Assembly: GCA_032622095.1 (NCBI GenBank)
Contig: CP136061.1
Coordinates: 213,434,373 to 213,498,372, forward strand
Reading direction: 5' to 3'
Source of the DNA: Siphonodentalium dalli
Taxonomy: Eukaryota > Mollusca > Scaphopoda > Gadilida > Siphonodentaliidae
Length of the DNA stretch: 64,000 nt
Shown: in pieces, positions 32,966 to 43,859 of the stretch
Layout: each line of letters starts with the position of its first letter
How positions within the stretch are numbered: position 1 is the stretch's first letter
Notes under the pieces: model-generated
Database searches by the model: none
What the model was told of the DNA's origin: nothing
Seen by the model: the letters and a program-made list of their open reading frames with translations, nothing else
Translations under genes and position numbers: made by a program

Positions 32966-33585
32966 TCTAATATATATTTTGGGACTTCTGTCTGTCTGTG
33001 TTAGCTATGGCCGGGAAAACTGCCAGACGGATTTTGACGAAATTTGATACCTAGGGGTAATTTTGTCCAGGGAGTGATTTGGATGGGTCAAATCGTGACC
33101 CCTACCTGACCTTGACCTTCAAAAAGGTCAATTCAAGGTCAAATCGGTAAAACGGGACGGATTTCGACGGGTACTTTTGTTGGGTACTTTTGTCCTGGGA
33201 ATCTTTTGGACGGGTCAAATCGTTACCCCGACCTGACCTTGACCTTAAAAAAGGTCAATTAAAGGTCAAATCACGAATTTTGACGGGATTTCGACGAACT
33301 TTGATACCTAGGGTTACTTTTGTACGAGGAGTGGTTTGGACTGGTCAAATCGTGACCCCAACCTGACGTTGACCTTCAAAATGGTCAATTCAAGGTCAAA
33401 TCGGGTAAAACCGGACGGATTTCGACGGGTACTTATGTTGGGTACTTTTGTCCGGGGAGTGTTTTGGACGGGTCAAATCTTGACCCTGACCTTGACCTTC
33501 AAAATGGTCAATTCAAGGTCAAATCGCGCAATTCGCCGAAAAGCAGAGGGGAAACAGCCCGGATGAAGTCGGGTCCACCAGCTAG
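32966..33585 (+). mobile_element. Non-autonomous Helitron-like element 2, abutting element 1
   Basis: It starts TCTAATATATATTTTGGGAC immediately after the CTAG of element 1, with no intervening base. It ends with hairpin GCCCGGATGAAGTCGGG (33557-33573), 8 nt, CTAG (33582-33585) and T. It shares 5' and 3' ends with element 1 but has a different core: four ~130-bp units with 'ggtcaaatcgtgacccc.acctgaccttgacct'. A CTGTCTGTCTGTG tract follows the 5' end. Confidence 0.75.
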
Positions 33586-33589
33586 TTGG

Positions 33590-33929
33590 ATATACAATTG
33601 AACGAATGCGATGGCAGGATATAATGAAATATAATGATATCAGAACGTCCCTGCCACACCAAAGGTTACACTAACATTAGGATAAAAGGATCTTATTCCA
33701 CGATAGTATAGACATCTCTGAAAAATTACAACTAGTTAAACAGACCTACACGTATACCACAAACTATTGTTATACCTCTCAATAGACCATTACTGAAGTC
33801 TGTGTTTTAGAGAATGGATTGAAAGTTTACCCTGCTTTCAATTCGGTCTCCGATTCCGGATAATATATCATCTGGTTGAGTATTGAAATTATTTGCACAC
33901 AATTTCCACCAAGTTACATGTTCATCTTC
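33590..33929. other. No gene recognised
   Basis: AT-rich DNA between Helitron element 2 and the right dyad cluster. Confidence 0.35.
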
Positions 33930-34165
33930 TCAGTGACTCAGAAAAGTTATTCATTATGACTCAATCCTGGTCATTTTGACTAACACAATTGTAGTATAAT
34001 GGCATATAATTAGTCGTTTTGACTAATCATTCCTTAGTGGTTGTGAATAACATAACCATAGTCATTGTGGACTAATGTTCTCCCTTAGTCAGTATGTCAA
34101 AGCTAAGTTAGTCATACTGTGGACAAACAGTTGACTAACCGAAGTATTAGTCGTTTAGTATTACC
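33930..34165. repeat. TTAGTCA/TGACTAA dyad cluster, right
   Basis: About ten GTCATTTTGACTAA-like or TTAGTC half-sites occur in ~235 bp, for example 'ggtcattttgactaa', 'ttagtcgttttgactaa' and 'cagttgactaacc'. It pairs with the cluster at 32365-32475. Confidence 0.45.
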
Positions 34166-34210
34166 TCTCCATTAGATGTCGCTAATGTTGTTGGACAGGC
34201 GATCTATATA

Positions 34211-34669
34211 CCCCTTGCCAAGTGGTCCTGTTAATTTGCTATAATGGTTGTGGATCTTGCTAAACTGCTATTATGCTGGTTTGGGACAAACAGATGTTGT
34301 AAAGAACAAGTTGTCATTTTTGCGGTGTTTTATTAATCTGAACTAATCGAGGAAAAGTCATTATGTGTATAAAACATTCAAAAACATGTCATAAAATATT
34401 TTAATACTGGGTGTGTTGGTTGTCGAAAGCCGACCATAATCAAGGTGGCTATTTCTGTCGTTTTACACACACCAGCGCAGCCATTTAAAAAAAATTATTT
34501 TAAAGTCTATCGGTTCCTGAATATTTCGTATGGCTTATCTTTTCTTCGCCCAGATTAGCCAAACACCGCGAACCGTGAAAATTACAACTTTAGAAACATT
34601 TTTTTTCTTAACAGCATCCGTTTGCCCGACCAGCAGCCTAATAAATTAGCAGTACCACTTGACTAGGGG
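34211..34669. mobile_element. MITE family R, copy 2
   Basis: The inverted ends are CCCCTTGCCAAGTGGTCCTG and the reverse complement of CCCCTAGTCAAGTGGTACTG. The interior is diverged from but co-linear with 23998-24493 ('taaaacattcaaaaacat', 'gattagccaaacaccgcg'). Confidence 0.65.
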
Positions 34670-35234
34670 TGTATATATTTTAGCGAAATTGTAAAAAAAA
34701 AAAACACTTGCATGCATGGGTTTATGTAAATATATTTGCGTTACGGGTTACGCGACATTTACATTTACGGTACTATTTTGCGTTACGGGTTGAATGGTTA
34801 ATTAAAAAACGTAAATTTAATTTTTGATTCTTTTGGATTGAACTACGTGCTCAATTTAACAACAAATAACAAAAAAACGTTGCTTTTAATCACATTATAA
34901 AGAAACAACCTAATGCATGGCGTCATAACATCCACCACCGATGTATCCCGAGTCACAACACTCAGTTTGGTTTAAATCGGTCCAGATGTCTGGGGGTCAA
35001 ATCTTAGCAAGCTTCATTTTTAGCGGTAGTAGCATTCGCGAGTCGAAAGCCACGATTCGCGGCGCGAAAGTAGCGATGGCCATTGGAGACTAATCATTTC
35101 CGCTCAAAATCGCGGCAGGTAGATGTCGGCGAGTCGCCGCGATTTTGAGTGGACCGATCCCCGCGATGAGCGGAATGAGTCTATTTCGTGTTGGGGGTAC
35201 TGAATATATTTAAAATAAAAGGCCGTCCGGCCAG
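34670..35234. other. No gene recognised
   Basis: It includes repeats of 'gttacgggtt' (34740-34790) and 'cgcgg..gcgaaa/gagtcgccgcgattttgag' dyads (35040-35170). No coding region. Confidence 0.35.
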
Positions 35235-35236
35235 AG

Positions 35237-35842
35237 TGTCCCCCGAAAAAGTGGCTTCATTGGGGGCATCAGCTTTTCTGAAAAAAATAACAAGGACCCT
35301 AAATCCGATACTAAATTTCAGAACAAAATGGGTGGATCGTACCCATATTCGAACTTGATCATCTGTATTTCGAGCTGATAAACTCATATACCAAATTTGA
35401 TTCAGATAAGAATACACAAACTAAAGTTATCATCCGGAAACCAGAAATTGACAGGATTCCAAGTCGAAAAAGGGCAACAACTCGCGCAAAAATGGGCGGG
35501 ACAAACCCATATTCGAACTTGACCTGTATATAGGGCTGATAAACTCACGTATCAAATTTGGTTAAGATATGATCACACAAACTGAAGTTATCATACGGAA
35601 ACCAGAAAATTACAAGATTCTAATTAAATAAAGGGCCATAACTCTCGCAAAAATGGGCGGAGCAAATCCATGTTCGAACTTGACCTGTATTTTGGTCTGA
35701 TAAACTCACCTATGAAATTTGCTTTTGGTCTAATAACCGAAACTAAAGTTATCATCCGGAAACAATTTCCGGACGCACGGACGGACTGACGGACGGACAC
35801 AGGTTATTTTAATAGTCCCCCGAAAAAAAATTCGGGGGACAA
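35237..35842 (+). mobile_element. Pearl-like element with (ACGG)n and terminal hairpin
   Basis: It begins near GTCCCCCGAAAAAG and ends with the hairpin GTCCCCCGAA...TTCGGGGGAC (35815-35842). Tandem core units are marked by 'aaagttatcat.cggaaac' at about 35423, 35585 and 35748, spaced 162-163 bp. Each contains 'tgataaactca...caaatttg.tt'. An ACGGACGGA tract precedes the hairpin (35773-35800). Architecture and ~160-bp core match pearl/Helentron-type elements of bivalves. Confidence 0.7.
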
Positions 35843-35849
35843 AAATACA

Positions 35850-36285
35850 AATGTTCACTTTCATGCAATTGTAAATGCCGGATTGTAAGTCTCCAAATAA
35901 CTGACATCGTCGGACTCGATATCAGGCACACATACGTTTCTATATATCCGGTTACAAATCACCAATCATCAATCAGCACCAAATTCTTAGAACATGTACA
36001 TTCTATTTATCGCTGATATTATTTCTGTTATCTTGGTTGTAAACATGTGTGTACATGTTCCACCTCCAATAAGAAACCGCGTCGTTAATTGGTCAGAGAG
36101 CCACGCAACATATCCTATGTTTACGTCTCGATCCGTCAACATAAGGGAAACCAAGACAACCGTTTCATCGTCTCTCGCTGGCCTGCTTTTTTTCATGACG
36201 TCATTTACGTTGATCTGGTGATCATTCTTCGGAATAAATGTTAAATTTCTAAGAATGACCAGGACTGTCGGCAGAACATATACGT
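35850..36285. other. No gene recognised
   Basis: Open frames on both strands (to 107 codons) have no motif. No supported exon. Confidence 0.35.
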
Positions 36286-36424
36286 TATTGTGGTGTATTG
36301 ACGGTAACATGGTGTGACATTGACGGCTTGGAGCGTATGTTCAACCTCGTCGCTTCGCGACTCGGTTGAACATAAACTCCAAGCCGTCAGTGTCACACCA
36401 TGTTACCGTCAATCCACCACAATA
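36286..36424. mobile_element. 139-bp palindrome, probable foldback MITE
   Basis: The arms of ~60 bp (TATTGTGGTGTATTGACGGT...GTATGTTCAACC) are nearly perfect inverses around a GC-rich centre 'tcgtcgcttcgcgactc'. A TA lies at each edge, compatible with mariner-type insertion. No other part of a transposon is present. Confidence 0.65.
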
Positions 36425-37026
36425 TATTATAGTATTGTTGGGAGAGGAGCTGGATTACGTTGTTATTACCTTGTGTCCCAATCCCTTGTAACTTTGTTGA
36501 AATAAATATGTTTAAACCATCCTCTCTGATATGACTATATAGCGTACCACTGCGATAGCGACTGATGAAATAAGTAACATGTTTTATGTGTTATTATAAA
36601 AGGAAGTAAACACTATTAACTTAAAATCAAGTACACATATCATGTTTGGTATTGTGTATAGTGTATAAATTGATGTCTGAATTGAGAGGTGTCTCTTATT
36701 TGTGTGTCGACAGATGAGTCTGTGCCTGAAAATGTGTCGGACACCAATTTATGTGTTTTTTGCATGATCACCAGAATTACTGAGTAGGCGCATTTAATTA
36801 GTTTAAATAGTTCATTGGTAATTAAGGGTCCCATGAAAATCCGACCGCACCGACCGTACCACCACATGATTCCTAACGACAGGTTCGGGCACTATCACTA
36901 CCTGTATATACCAAAGTTTCATTCCCCAAGTCCTTAACTCAAGCCGAACCGCCATTGTTATCTTACTGTCGGTTCATCCAGGTACGCAAACACAAACCAA
37001 GTGGTGCGCATCGGAAGATGGCGCTC
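36425..37026. other. No gene recognised
   Basis: AT-rich DNA. No repeat or exon was identified. Confidence 0.4.
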
Positions 37027-37745
37027 GTCGAGTTTTTTTTGCCTCAAAGAGTGTCGTAAAAGAATTATTGGCGGCCATGTTTTTTTAATACGAATTTCTG
37101 GGAAAAGGGAGGCTCCCATCTAGAGGTCACCCCGAAGATCCATATGAAGTTCGGTAACGATTGGATGAGAAATGTGACCTGAAAGGTGCTAAATAATTTA
37201 GTAATACACAAAGTAAAATCCAAGATGGCCGATGGATGCCAAGAATTCGGAAAATTTGTAAGCACCCATGTAGAGGTCACCCCGATGATCCATATGAAGT
37301 TTGGTATGAACGGGTGAGGGATATGATCTGCAGGATGTGCTAAAGGATTTAGTGATGCAAAGAGTAAAATCCAAGATGGCTGCAGGCGGCCATGTTCATC
37401 GAAAATCGTTTAAATTCAATAGCTCCCATCTAGAGGTGATCCTAGACTCATATATAGAATATAGTTGAAATCGGTCCAAGTTTGTTTGAGTTATCGCGCT
37501 AACGGTGGTGAAAGATCAAAATCGCTAAAAAAATAGACACGCTAAGTCCCATAACTCTTGGACGAACCTGGTTTTCGAATTCGTTCGAGATATTGTTGGA
37601 GCAGACCCATATTACAGATATGAATGAAATCGGAAGACGTTTGTTTGAGTTGTCGCGCTAACGGTTTCGCGCCCGTCCTGACGCCCGTACACCCACCTAC
37701 CGATCTCGCCAAAGCATAAGTCGAGGTGTTTGAAAAAAACTCGAC
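37027..37745 (+). mobile_element. Pearl-like element, same end family as 8705-9525
   Basis: It starts GTCGAGTTTTTTTTG and ends AAGTCGAGGTGTTTGAAAAAAACTCGAC (hairpin, 37719-37745). Two kinds of core are joined: three ~155-bp units with 'ccatctagaggtcaccccga.gatccatatgaag' and 'aaaatccaagatggc', then two units with 'tttgagtt.tcgcgctaacggt'. The latter is the core of the 8705 element in opposite orientation. It is a chimera of two core types in one element. Confidence 0.65.
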
Positions 37746-37977
37746 TCAAAAGCACCGACCGCACCTCCCATAGCGGTCTGACCACGTGAAGGGTAAGTTT
37801 TACGAATGTTTACGTGATTTGTGAGATTCGACAGAGACCGCTCGTATATGGGTGTTACAAATTATTGTTCAATACAAACGCTGCAAAGTACCCGTGAGAA
37901 AACAGCAGAATTTTAGTTGCGTCGTCACAGTGTAGCAACACTTTTAGTGTTAGACTACAAACATATGAAACAAAGTG

Positions 37978-38498
37978 TTAAAGGCACGGGCGGCGTTCGT
38001 TGCAGATATATTTATATTTGTTCAAATCGCCGTCAACAGAAGGAACATCAAATATATACAGTTCCGCTCATATGCCAAACATAATCAGCGCGTAAATAGT
38101 ATATTGTCGTCAAGACGTACGATGGTGTACGTAAATAAGAGACTGATCGTGTTACAGAAGTTGTGCTTCTGTTTACATAACACAGCGCAATTATATTGGT
38201 TAATCACACAAAAATGATATAAACGCTCTTTATTATTTCCATATCAGGAAAACAGTAACAAATAACGCTCTTTATGGTTACCGGATCTAAACAAACGCTA
38301 GGAAACGTAACGTTTTTTGGTTTTGTTTACATAACAAAGGGGAACAAATTGACAATAACATACTGTTTATGCCATTAGTCTGATTGGCATAAGAACAAAG
38401 TCTGTCTATATTTTACTATTCTTTCTGTTTATGGCGGTTTTTGACGGAGGGGAATATTTTAACAGCAAACCCGCCGCCAACGCCTCCCGAATCTTTAA
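37978..38498 (+). mobile_element. TTAA MITE, family A, copy 3
   Basis: Full length (521 bp), bounded by TTAA at both edges. Left TIR AGGCACGGGCGGCGTTC; right TIR is the inverse of AGATTCGGGAGGCGTTGGC. It is a good reference copy for the family. Confidence 0.82.
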
Positions 38499-38499
38499 G

Positions 38500-39142
38500 T
38501 CTTTATGGAGGATTTTTATTGTGATTTGTGAGATTCCTCAGAAACTACTAAATAAATTGACATAATATTCATGTCTAAACACAAGTTTTTGAATAATCAC
38601 TTGAAATGTTACCAAATATATTAGTTTTTGAAAAATAAATCATCTGAAGATTCTTTAAATACATGATGGTTTATCCTTTGAAAACTTTGTTCTCGGTAAA
38701 ATCACAAATGACTGTCACTGTGCGAAATATCTAAATCGAAAAATATTTGACTCTATGCCGAGATAGGGGAATTCCAGTAAGAAAATGTTCACTAAACTTA
38801 CTGATTATCTCCTGCCCGTGAGTGCCAGTTAACATGGAGACTAAAATATGTTTCTTCTTACGGAATCCTACTACTAATGTTAATTTTCATCCAAGGTTTA
38901 TCAATTTTGGCCATGTTTTGATTCGTCATTGACATACGATTCGGGAAAAACCCGCTCGATCGATCGATGGATCGATATTATTCGGACGACAACGGGGCGA
39001 GTTGTCTTAATTCGGCTCAAGTCGTTACATATCCTATTCGGACAGTGGGTCTATTTCGGTCCACTATTTGTCAACATATACACGTAGTTCCTTTTTTCAA
39101 CGGCCTTTTAAGGGCGAATATATTCTTAAAATAATGATGTAA
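38500..39142. other. No gene recognised
   Basis: It contains a short (GATC/TCGA)n patch at 38955-38978. No supported gene. Confidence 0.4.
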
Positions 39143-39291
39143 CAATCAATGGAATAATTTTAAGGGATCATCTCGGTTTCCTAATGCAATTACACAGTCT
39201 AAAGACATATGCTGAATCGCAAACTCTTTGTGATTCGGCATATACCTTTAGACTGTAATTACATTAGGAAACGGAGATTATTCCTTGATTG
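39143..39291. repeat. Imperfect palindrome, ~65-bp arms
   Basis: The arms CAATCAAtGGAATAAT...CGGTTTCCTAATGcAATTAC pair with GTAATTaCATTAGGAAACgG...ATTATTCCTTGATTG, with a 12-bp insertion in the left arm (39159-39170). It is a probable foldback MITE. Confidence 0.6.
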
Positions 39292-39299
39292 AAATGACA

Positions 39300-40056
39300 A
39301 AAGTTTGTGTTTGAGGATCCGTAAACCAGGAAAACCAGGAAAAAGGTCTCCGTACGTATGCACCAAATATTATGTGAGTTATCGATATTATCACAGCTCA
39401 GCAACACGCAATCTTTACCATTCCAGGAATTCAATTACTCGTATACAGGAAATCAGACTTTATGTGATATATTATCGCCGTATGATCCTCATTGTGAACC
39501 CAAATTGGCATAAAAACATAGCACGGACCACAAATGTGACTGGTGAGATGACAGTAAATAATCAGTGCCGTCTACAGGCCGCGTCAAATCTAGCACGTGA
39601 ACCAACCCAGGGATGGGACAATCTAATAACGCTGTTTTATGCAACCCAAAGGGGCCGTACATGCACTGGTGACTATAAGATTATGTAGATATGCCCATCG
39701 AATGCTAAGTTACATCTGCACTTGCGGAGAACGATCTGTTTCCACACGCAAGGTCTTTGAGATTTGATTGTTTCTCGTCGTGATCATTATGGCATAGCTG
39801 CTATAACGACCATAAATCCTAAATAAAATTGAGCTTTATGGGGCTGCTTTTAGCGAAGACAGGCTACATATTGTATAATCATAGCTTATTGATGTGGTTT
39901 TATAAAATTGTCACCCACCGAACGTGCCCCGAGGACGTATGAACCTCATCAGATTGGTGACTAGTTAGTGTTTAGTGTAATTTAAGTCATTTTGTCATAA
40001 CTAAATTATCGGCTGTTTTGGAGAAAGAAATACGACGTAATCAGGTTCAACACGAA
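39300..40056. other. No gene recognised
   Basis: A 127-codon open frame (39305-39688) has no recognisable motif. Not called. Confidence 0.35.
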
Positions 40057-40250
40057 GTAAATACCAGCAATGGGATTGTCGTGCATGTAAACACCATCAA
40101 TTGGATTGTCGTGCATGTAAATACCAGCAATGGGATTGTCGTGCATGTTAATACCAGCAATGGGATTGTCGTGCATGTAAATACCAGCAATGGGATTGTC
40201 GTGCATGTAAATACCAACAATGGGATTGTCGTGCATGTACATACACGACA
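40057..40250. repeat. 30-bp minisatellite, ~6.5 units
   Basis: The unit GTAAATACCAGCAATGGGAT plus TGTCGTGCAT starts at 40057 and recurs every 30 bp (40087, 40117, 40147, 40177, 40207, partial at 40237). Differences are few. The unit length is a multiple of three, so several frames on both strands are open; these are artefacts. Confidence 0.92.
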
Positions 40251-40754
40251 ATGCAATATTTATATAGTCCGTCTGCGTTACAGTAAATCGTATTTGGTGA
40301 TTGGTCAACTGCCAATTGGGTCAAACGGTTTACTTCCCAATAATGCGAAGACTGTATCACGAACATGAAGTTTCAAAATGTTATACCTCTCAATCCTAAT
40401 CTGAACTAATCACTAAACGCGGTCAGCAGAATAATTGGGCGTGCTATTAGTTCAGTCGAAATGCATCTGAAGCCAGTTATTTATATCGATCACGTTATCG
40501 TAGCTGAGAGTTTGGAAATCTTATATTGTGCTAACTTAATGTGCTGAGTGGGCTAGTCTCAAATTATCGGCAAATGTCGTTAATAAGAATACACTCAGCT
40601 TTTTATTGGAATACATCATGAGAAAGCTATATAGATATACAAAATGAATTGTAGTGGGTTTGTGTGTTATTGAGGGATACGGCGCTGTGGCCGTTAGGGG
40701 CACATTTATTGCAAACCGCGACAATGTGGCCCAACGAACACATCGCCGTATTAC

Positions 40755-40798
40755 ACTGTAACACACACACCCTCTCACACACCCTCACACACACACTG
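40755..40798. repeat. (CA)n-rich microsatellite
   Basis: Imperfect ACACACACCCTCTCACACACCCTCACACACACAC tract. Confidence 0.8.
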
Positions 40799-40809
40799 AA
40801 TTAATTTAT

Positions 40810-41105
40810 TAGATAAACCTAAACCTGACAGAATATCCGGACTGGATTTCGATGGATATTCGTATCAGAAACCGTCATTTTAGCTGCTAAGTCATAATAA
40901 TGCAGATCTACTGAATCAAGATACCAAATTTCAAGTCGATAGCTCCACCCGTTTCCGAGATCCCCACACGGGCTCGCCAATACGACAACGGCCACCGCCT
41001 GGTCAAACTACACACACGTACCAAGTTTCGTCCCGATCGGTCGAGAATCGTAGATTTGTATTAATGACAGACAGACAGACAGAGGTCTTCAAAATATATA
41101 TGAGA
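40810..41105 (-). mobile_element. Helitron-like fragment, same family as 32562-32965
   Basis: On the minus strand it begins (from 41105) A|TCTCATATATATTTTGAAG followed by CCTCTGTCTGTCTGTCTG, matching the 5' end of element 1. The core 'gagctatcgacttgaaatttggtatc' and 'ctcggaaacgggtg' follows. The 3' hairpin and CTAG are not found, so the copy is 3' truncated. Confidence 0.65.
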
Positions 41106-41900
41106 TACAGCAGATATAGGAACACTGACTTAACGTCGAGTTCACACTGGGCCAAATTACTTTAGATATTCATTCTTCCCGAACACAGCTATTAATCTGT
41201 GCGTATTCTTTTAATTTGACAAACTTGTCAACTATCCACTCAACTTCCTACTCACTTGCACCGACGCGCCTGGTGATAATAAACAAAAATTTGGGGCCAA
41301 CCAGTTTATACAGATAGACAGGAAAGCAGCAACTGAGCATGAAATTTAATTCACTATTGTAGTTACTGACAATAATAGCACAATGTATTATACTTAACTA
41401 AATGCTGATATCAACGCACTTCTTCATAGAAACGACATCGGAGAATGTAACACGAGAAGCTGCGAAGCTGGTGGTCGAGTATAATATACTTACTAAGCAT
41501 CAATATAAAACCAAAGAATCTCAATCTCACATCATTGGATTTTGAATTTGTAATCCCATTTGTCGTTTAAAGCACAACAATTTAGTTGATACAAACATAA
41601 CTACATTTAAAAATTTAACAGTCAGGACGAACTTCGATGAGGAACTAAGCGCAGACATAAAGAAACAACATAACAGGTAACATAACTTTAAGCTGAAACA
41701 CGCCCGGGCCAACTCAACCGCCCGTCTTCAAGTGATGAAAGGACCGAATTTGACCACGCGTTCAACTGTACTAACATGTCCAGTTGCTACCTCGATTGAT
41801 ACGTACGACCCACCTAGTACCACCAGGATTGTACGCTTTAATTGTTAACGCTGCAAATTAATGCCGAACATGGATATATACATATATACAATGGGGTAAC
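41106..41900. other. No gene recognised
   Basis: AT-rich DNA without supported exon or repeat. Confidence 0.4.
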
Positions 41901-41901
41901 A

Positions 41902-42200
41902 TACATCGTCATCATCATCGTCATCAGCACCATGATCATCATCTTCCGTTGCATCACCTCGTCGACATTTTTGTCGCCGTTTTTAGCAGTCTTCGTCATC
42001 ATCCATCGTCATCATTATCCAATCTTCTCCGTCACCATCCTGATTAACAACATCGTCGACGTTGTTATCGTCTTCGTCAATCGTCACCATTGTCGTCGCC
42101 GTCATCGTCATCATTATCATCATCGACACCATCGTCATCATCATTTTCGTCGTCGTTAACGTCGTAGACCTAATGATCTTCATCTTGTCACCGCAATGAT
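41902..42200. repeat. Imperfect (CAT/CGT)n trinucleotide repeat
   Basis: Long imperfect runs of ATC/GTC triplets (catcatcatcgtcatc). The His/Ile-rich and Met/Asp-rich open frames on the two strands are composition effects. Confidence 0.85.
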
Positions 42201-42214
42201 TGTCGTCACACATC

Positions 42215-43140
42215 AGAGCTCACGGTGTGCAGACACGGACAACATGGTACCACATTAGGGAACTCGTACCCCCTCACAGTGGGGCCGATTCTGCAGCGGG
42301 TCCACGCGACTGAAGCTACACTTCGTAAAGAACACACACGTACTGTTGGTTACAAGCAACTAATTATATAGAGTTACGCTTCTTGAATTAGGGAAACTCG
42401 AGTCAGCATACAAACACAATCTGGCTGCTGACTGGTTGATTATCATTGAGGGAAATTTCCCCAAGCGGGAACAGAAAATCATAGCCTACGTACATATGGC
42501 GATAATTTTTGCTTAGGTGGCCATGCAGTCTGGTGGGGTTCTTCAGTTACGGGTCTGGGTATTTTTATGCTGCTGATTTGTGTGCAGTAAACGGGGTAGT
42601 TGTGGAAAGATTATCGTTTGGAAAAAATACCGAAATGGGCGCGTTTGTTGTCACAGACTGGTGTATCGGATGATTTTCTAAGGGGAAATTAACCACTTGG
42701 AAGTTCAGATAGGCTTAATACATGGCCGACACGACTTATAGTTAACACTGTCGCCTATGGAAAATAATTAGTGTGAAACCTAAGGCAGAAATTCACATTT
42801 TTTCAAATAACTTTCAGGGCATGGACTTTGAAAGCACTAATCAACACAGTCTGCTGTTTTGTTGAGCTATTGTATTTTTACGCCTGTCGCCTATGGACAA
42901 TAATTAGTTGTTTGTAACCTGTTACGTGCATGCTGGTGCGTCAGGCGCAGACAGGTGGAATTGTACATCGATTGATTTATTGCAAAAGTCACATAACAGT
43001 GAAACAAGCAAAATGTATATACATGTACACTATGTTCACAAATTTGGATATCACATTCATCATTGCTTATTTCATATACATATGCATGTTTATATATACA
43101 GCAGTAATTAAATTAGATTACACAATCATAGGCGATAAAC
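42215..43140. other. No gene recognised; short duplication
   Basis: 'TGTCGCCTATGGA.AATAATTAGT' occurs at ~42748 and ~42886. No coding region is supported. Confidence 0.35.
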
Positions 43141-43468
43141 TTAACAAGTATGATAATTACATTTGTTCACCCATAACAATAAATGATTTCGCTCATATAG
43201 AATAGGACACCTTCTTAAGGCACACCTTAGGAATATGCATAGTCTTCTTATGGGGTTTATAGTTTGAAGAGATAGGAGACCATGGAATTTATCTCTTGTT
43301 GGGTTCTTCCAAAAGTATTCAAGGATATATCGTTTTCTGATTTCATCCAAATGACTGCATATAATAACTAAATGGTATTCGTATCCTAAATATTCTCCAC
43401 ATATGGTGCATATCCTATTGTCATTATCATTCGGAGATTTCTTGCGCATTCTATAGGCAGTTTATGAT
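43141..43468 (-). pseudogene. LINE C-terminal (zinc-knuckle) fragment
   Basis: The minus strand encodes HKLPIE, then after a frameshift RICTICGEY...YEYHLVIICSH and RYILEYFW, then the C-terminus to a stop at 43141. The C-x2-C...H-x4-C arrangement and 'KLPIE' are typical of the C-terminus of non-LTR retrotransposons whose endonuclease is of the type at 43860-44945. It lies downstream of that fragment on the same strand and probably belongs to the same element. The reverse transcriptase between them is missing. Confidence 0.65.
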
Positions 43469-43469
43469 T

Positions 43470-43739
43470 TATATAGTTTTGTTCATATGCCAAACATAAT
43501 CAGCGCTTATATAGTATATTGTCGTCAAGACGTACGATGGTGTACGTAGCAATTCTATTGGTTAATCACACACAAATGATATAAACGCTCTTTATTATTT
43601 CCATATCAGGAAAACATTAACAAATAACGCTCTGTCTATATTTTACTATTCTTTCTGTTTATGGCGGTTTTTGACGGTGGTGCAAGTGAGGTGAATATTT
43701 TAACACCATAGCCACCGCCAACGCCGCCCGTATCTTTAA
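43470..43739 (+). mobile_element. TTAA MITE, family A, copy 4 (truncated)
   Basis: Homology begins abruptly at 'atatagttttgttcatatgcc' (internal to the family) and continues to the right TTAA at 43736-43739. There are two further internal deletions: the 'cagaagttgtgcttctg' block and the 'ttatgtttaccat...ataagaac' block. Its left edge coincides with the end of LINE homology. Confidence 0.7.
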
Positions 43740-43859
43740 GGTATAAATATTCTTAGCTAACACCGAGCCGTCACTCGATACGAGTTTGACCAATATGTCA
43801 GAGCTCGGCATGATATTTATATAGAGACGGGGTGTCGTGCGAATTCTGCTTATAATATG

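Noticed and set aside
36314-36424. Bacterial-type terminator or attenuator hairpin
   Set aside because: Arms are ~60 bp in eukaryotic repeat-rich DNA; a foldback element is the simpler explanation.
41842-42213. His/Ile-rich and Met/Asp-rich ORFs
   Set aside because: Translation of a CAT/CGT trinucleotide repeat.
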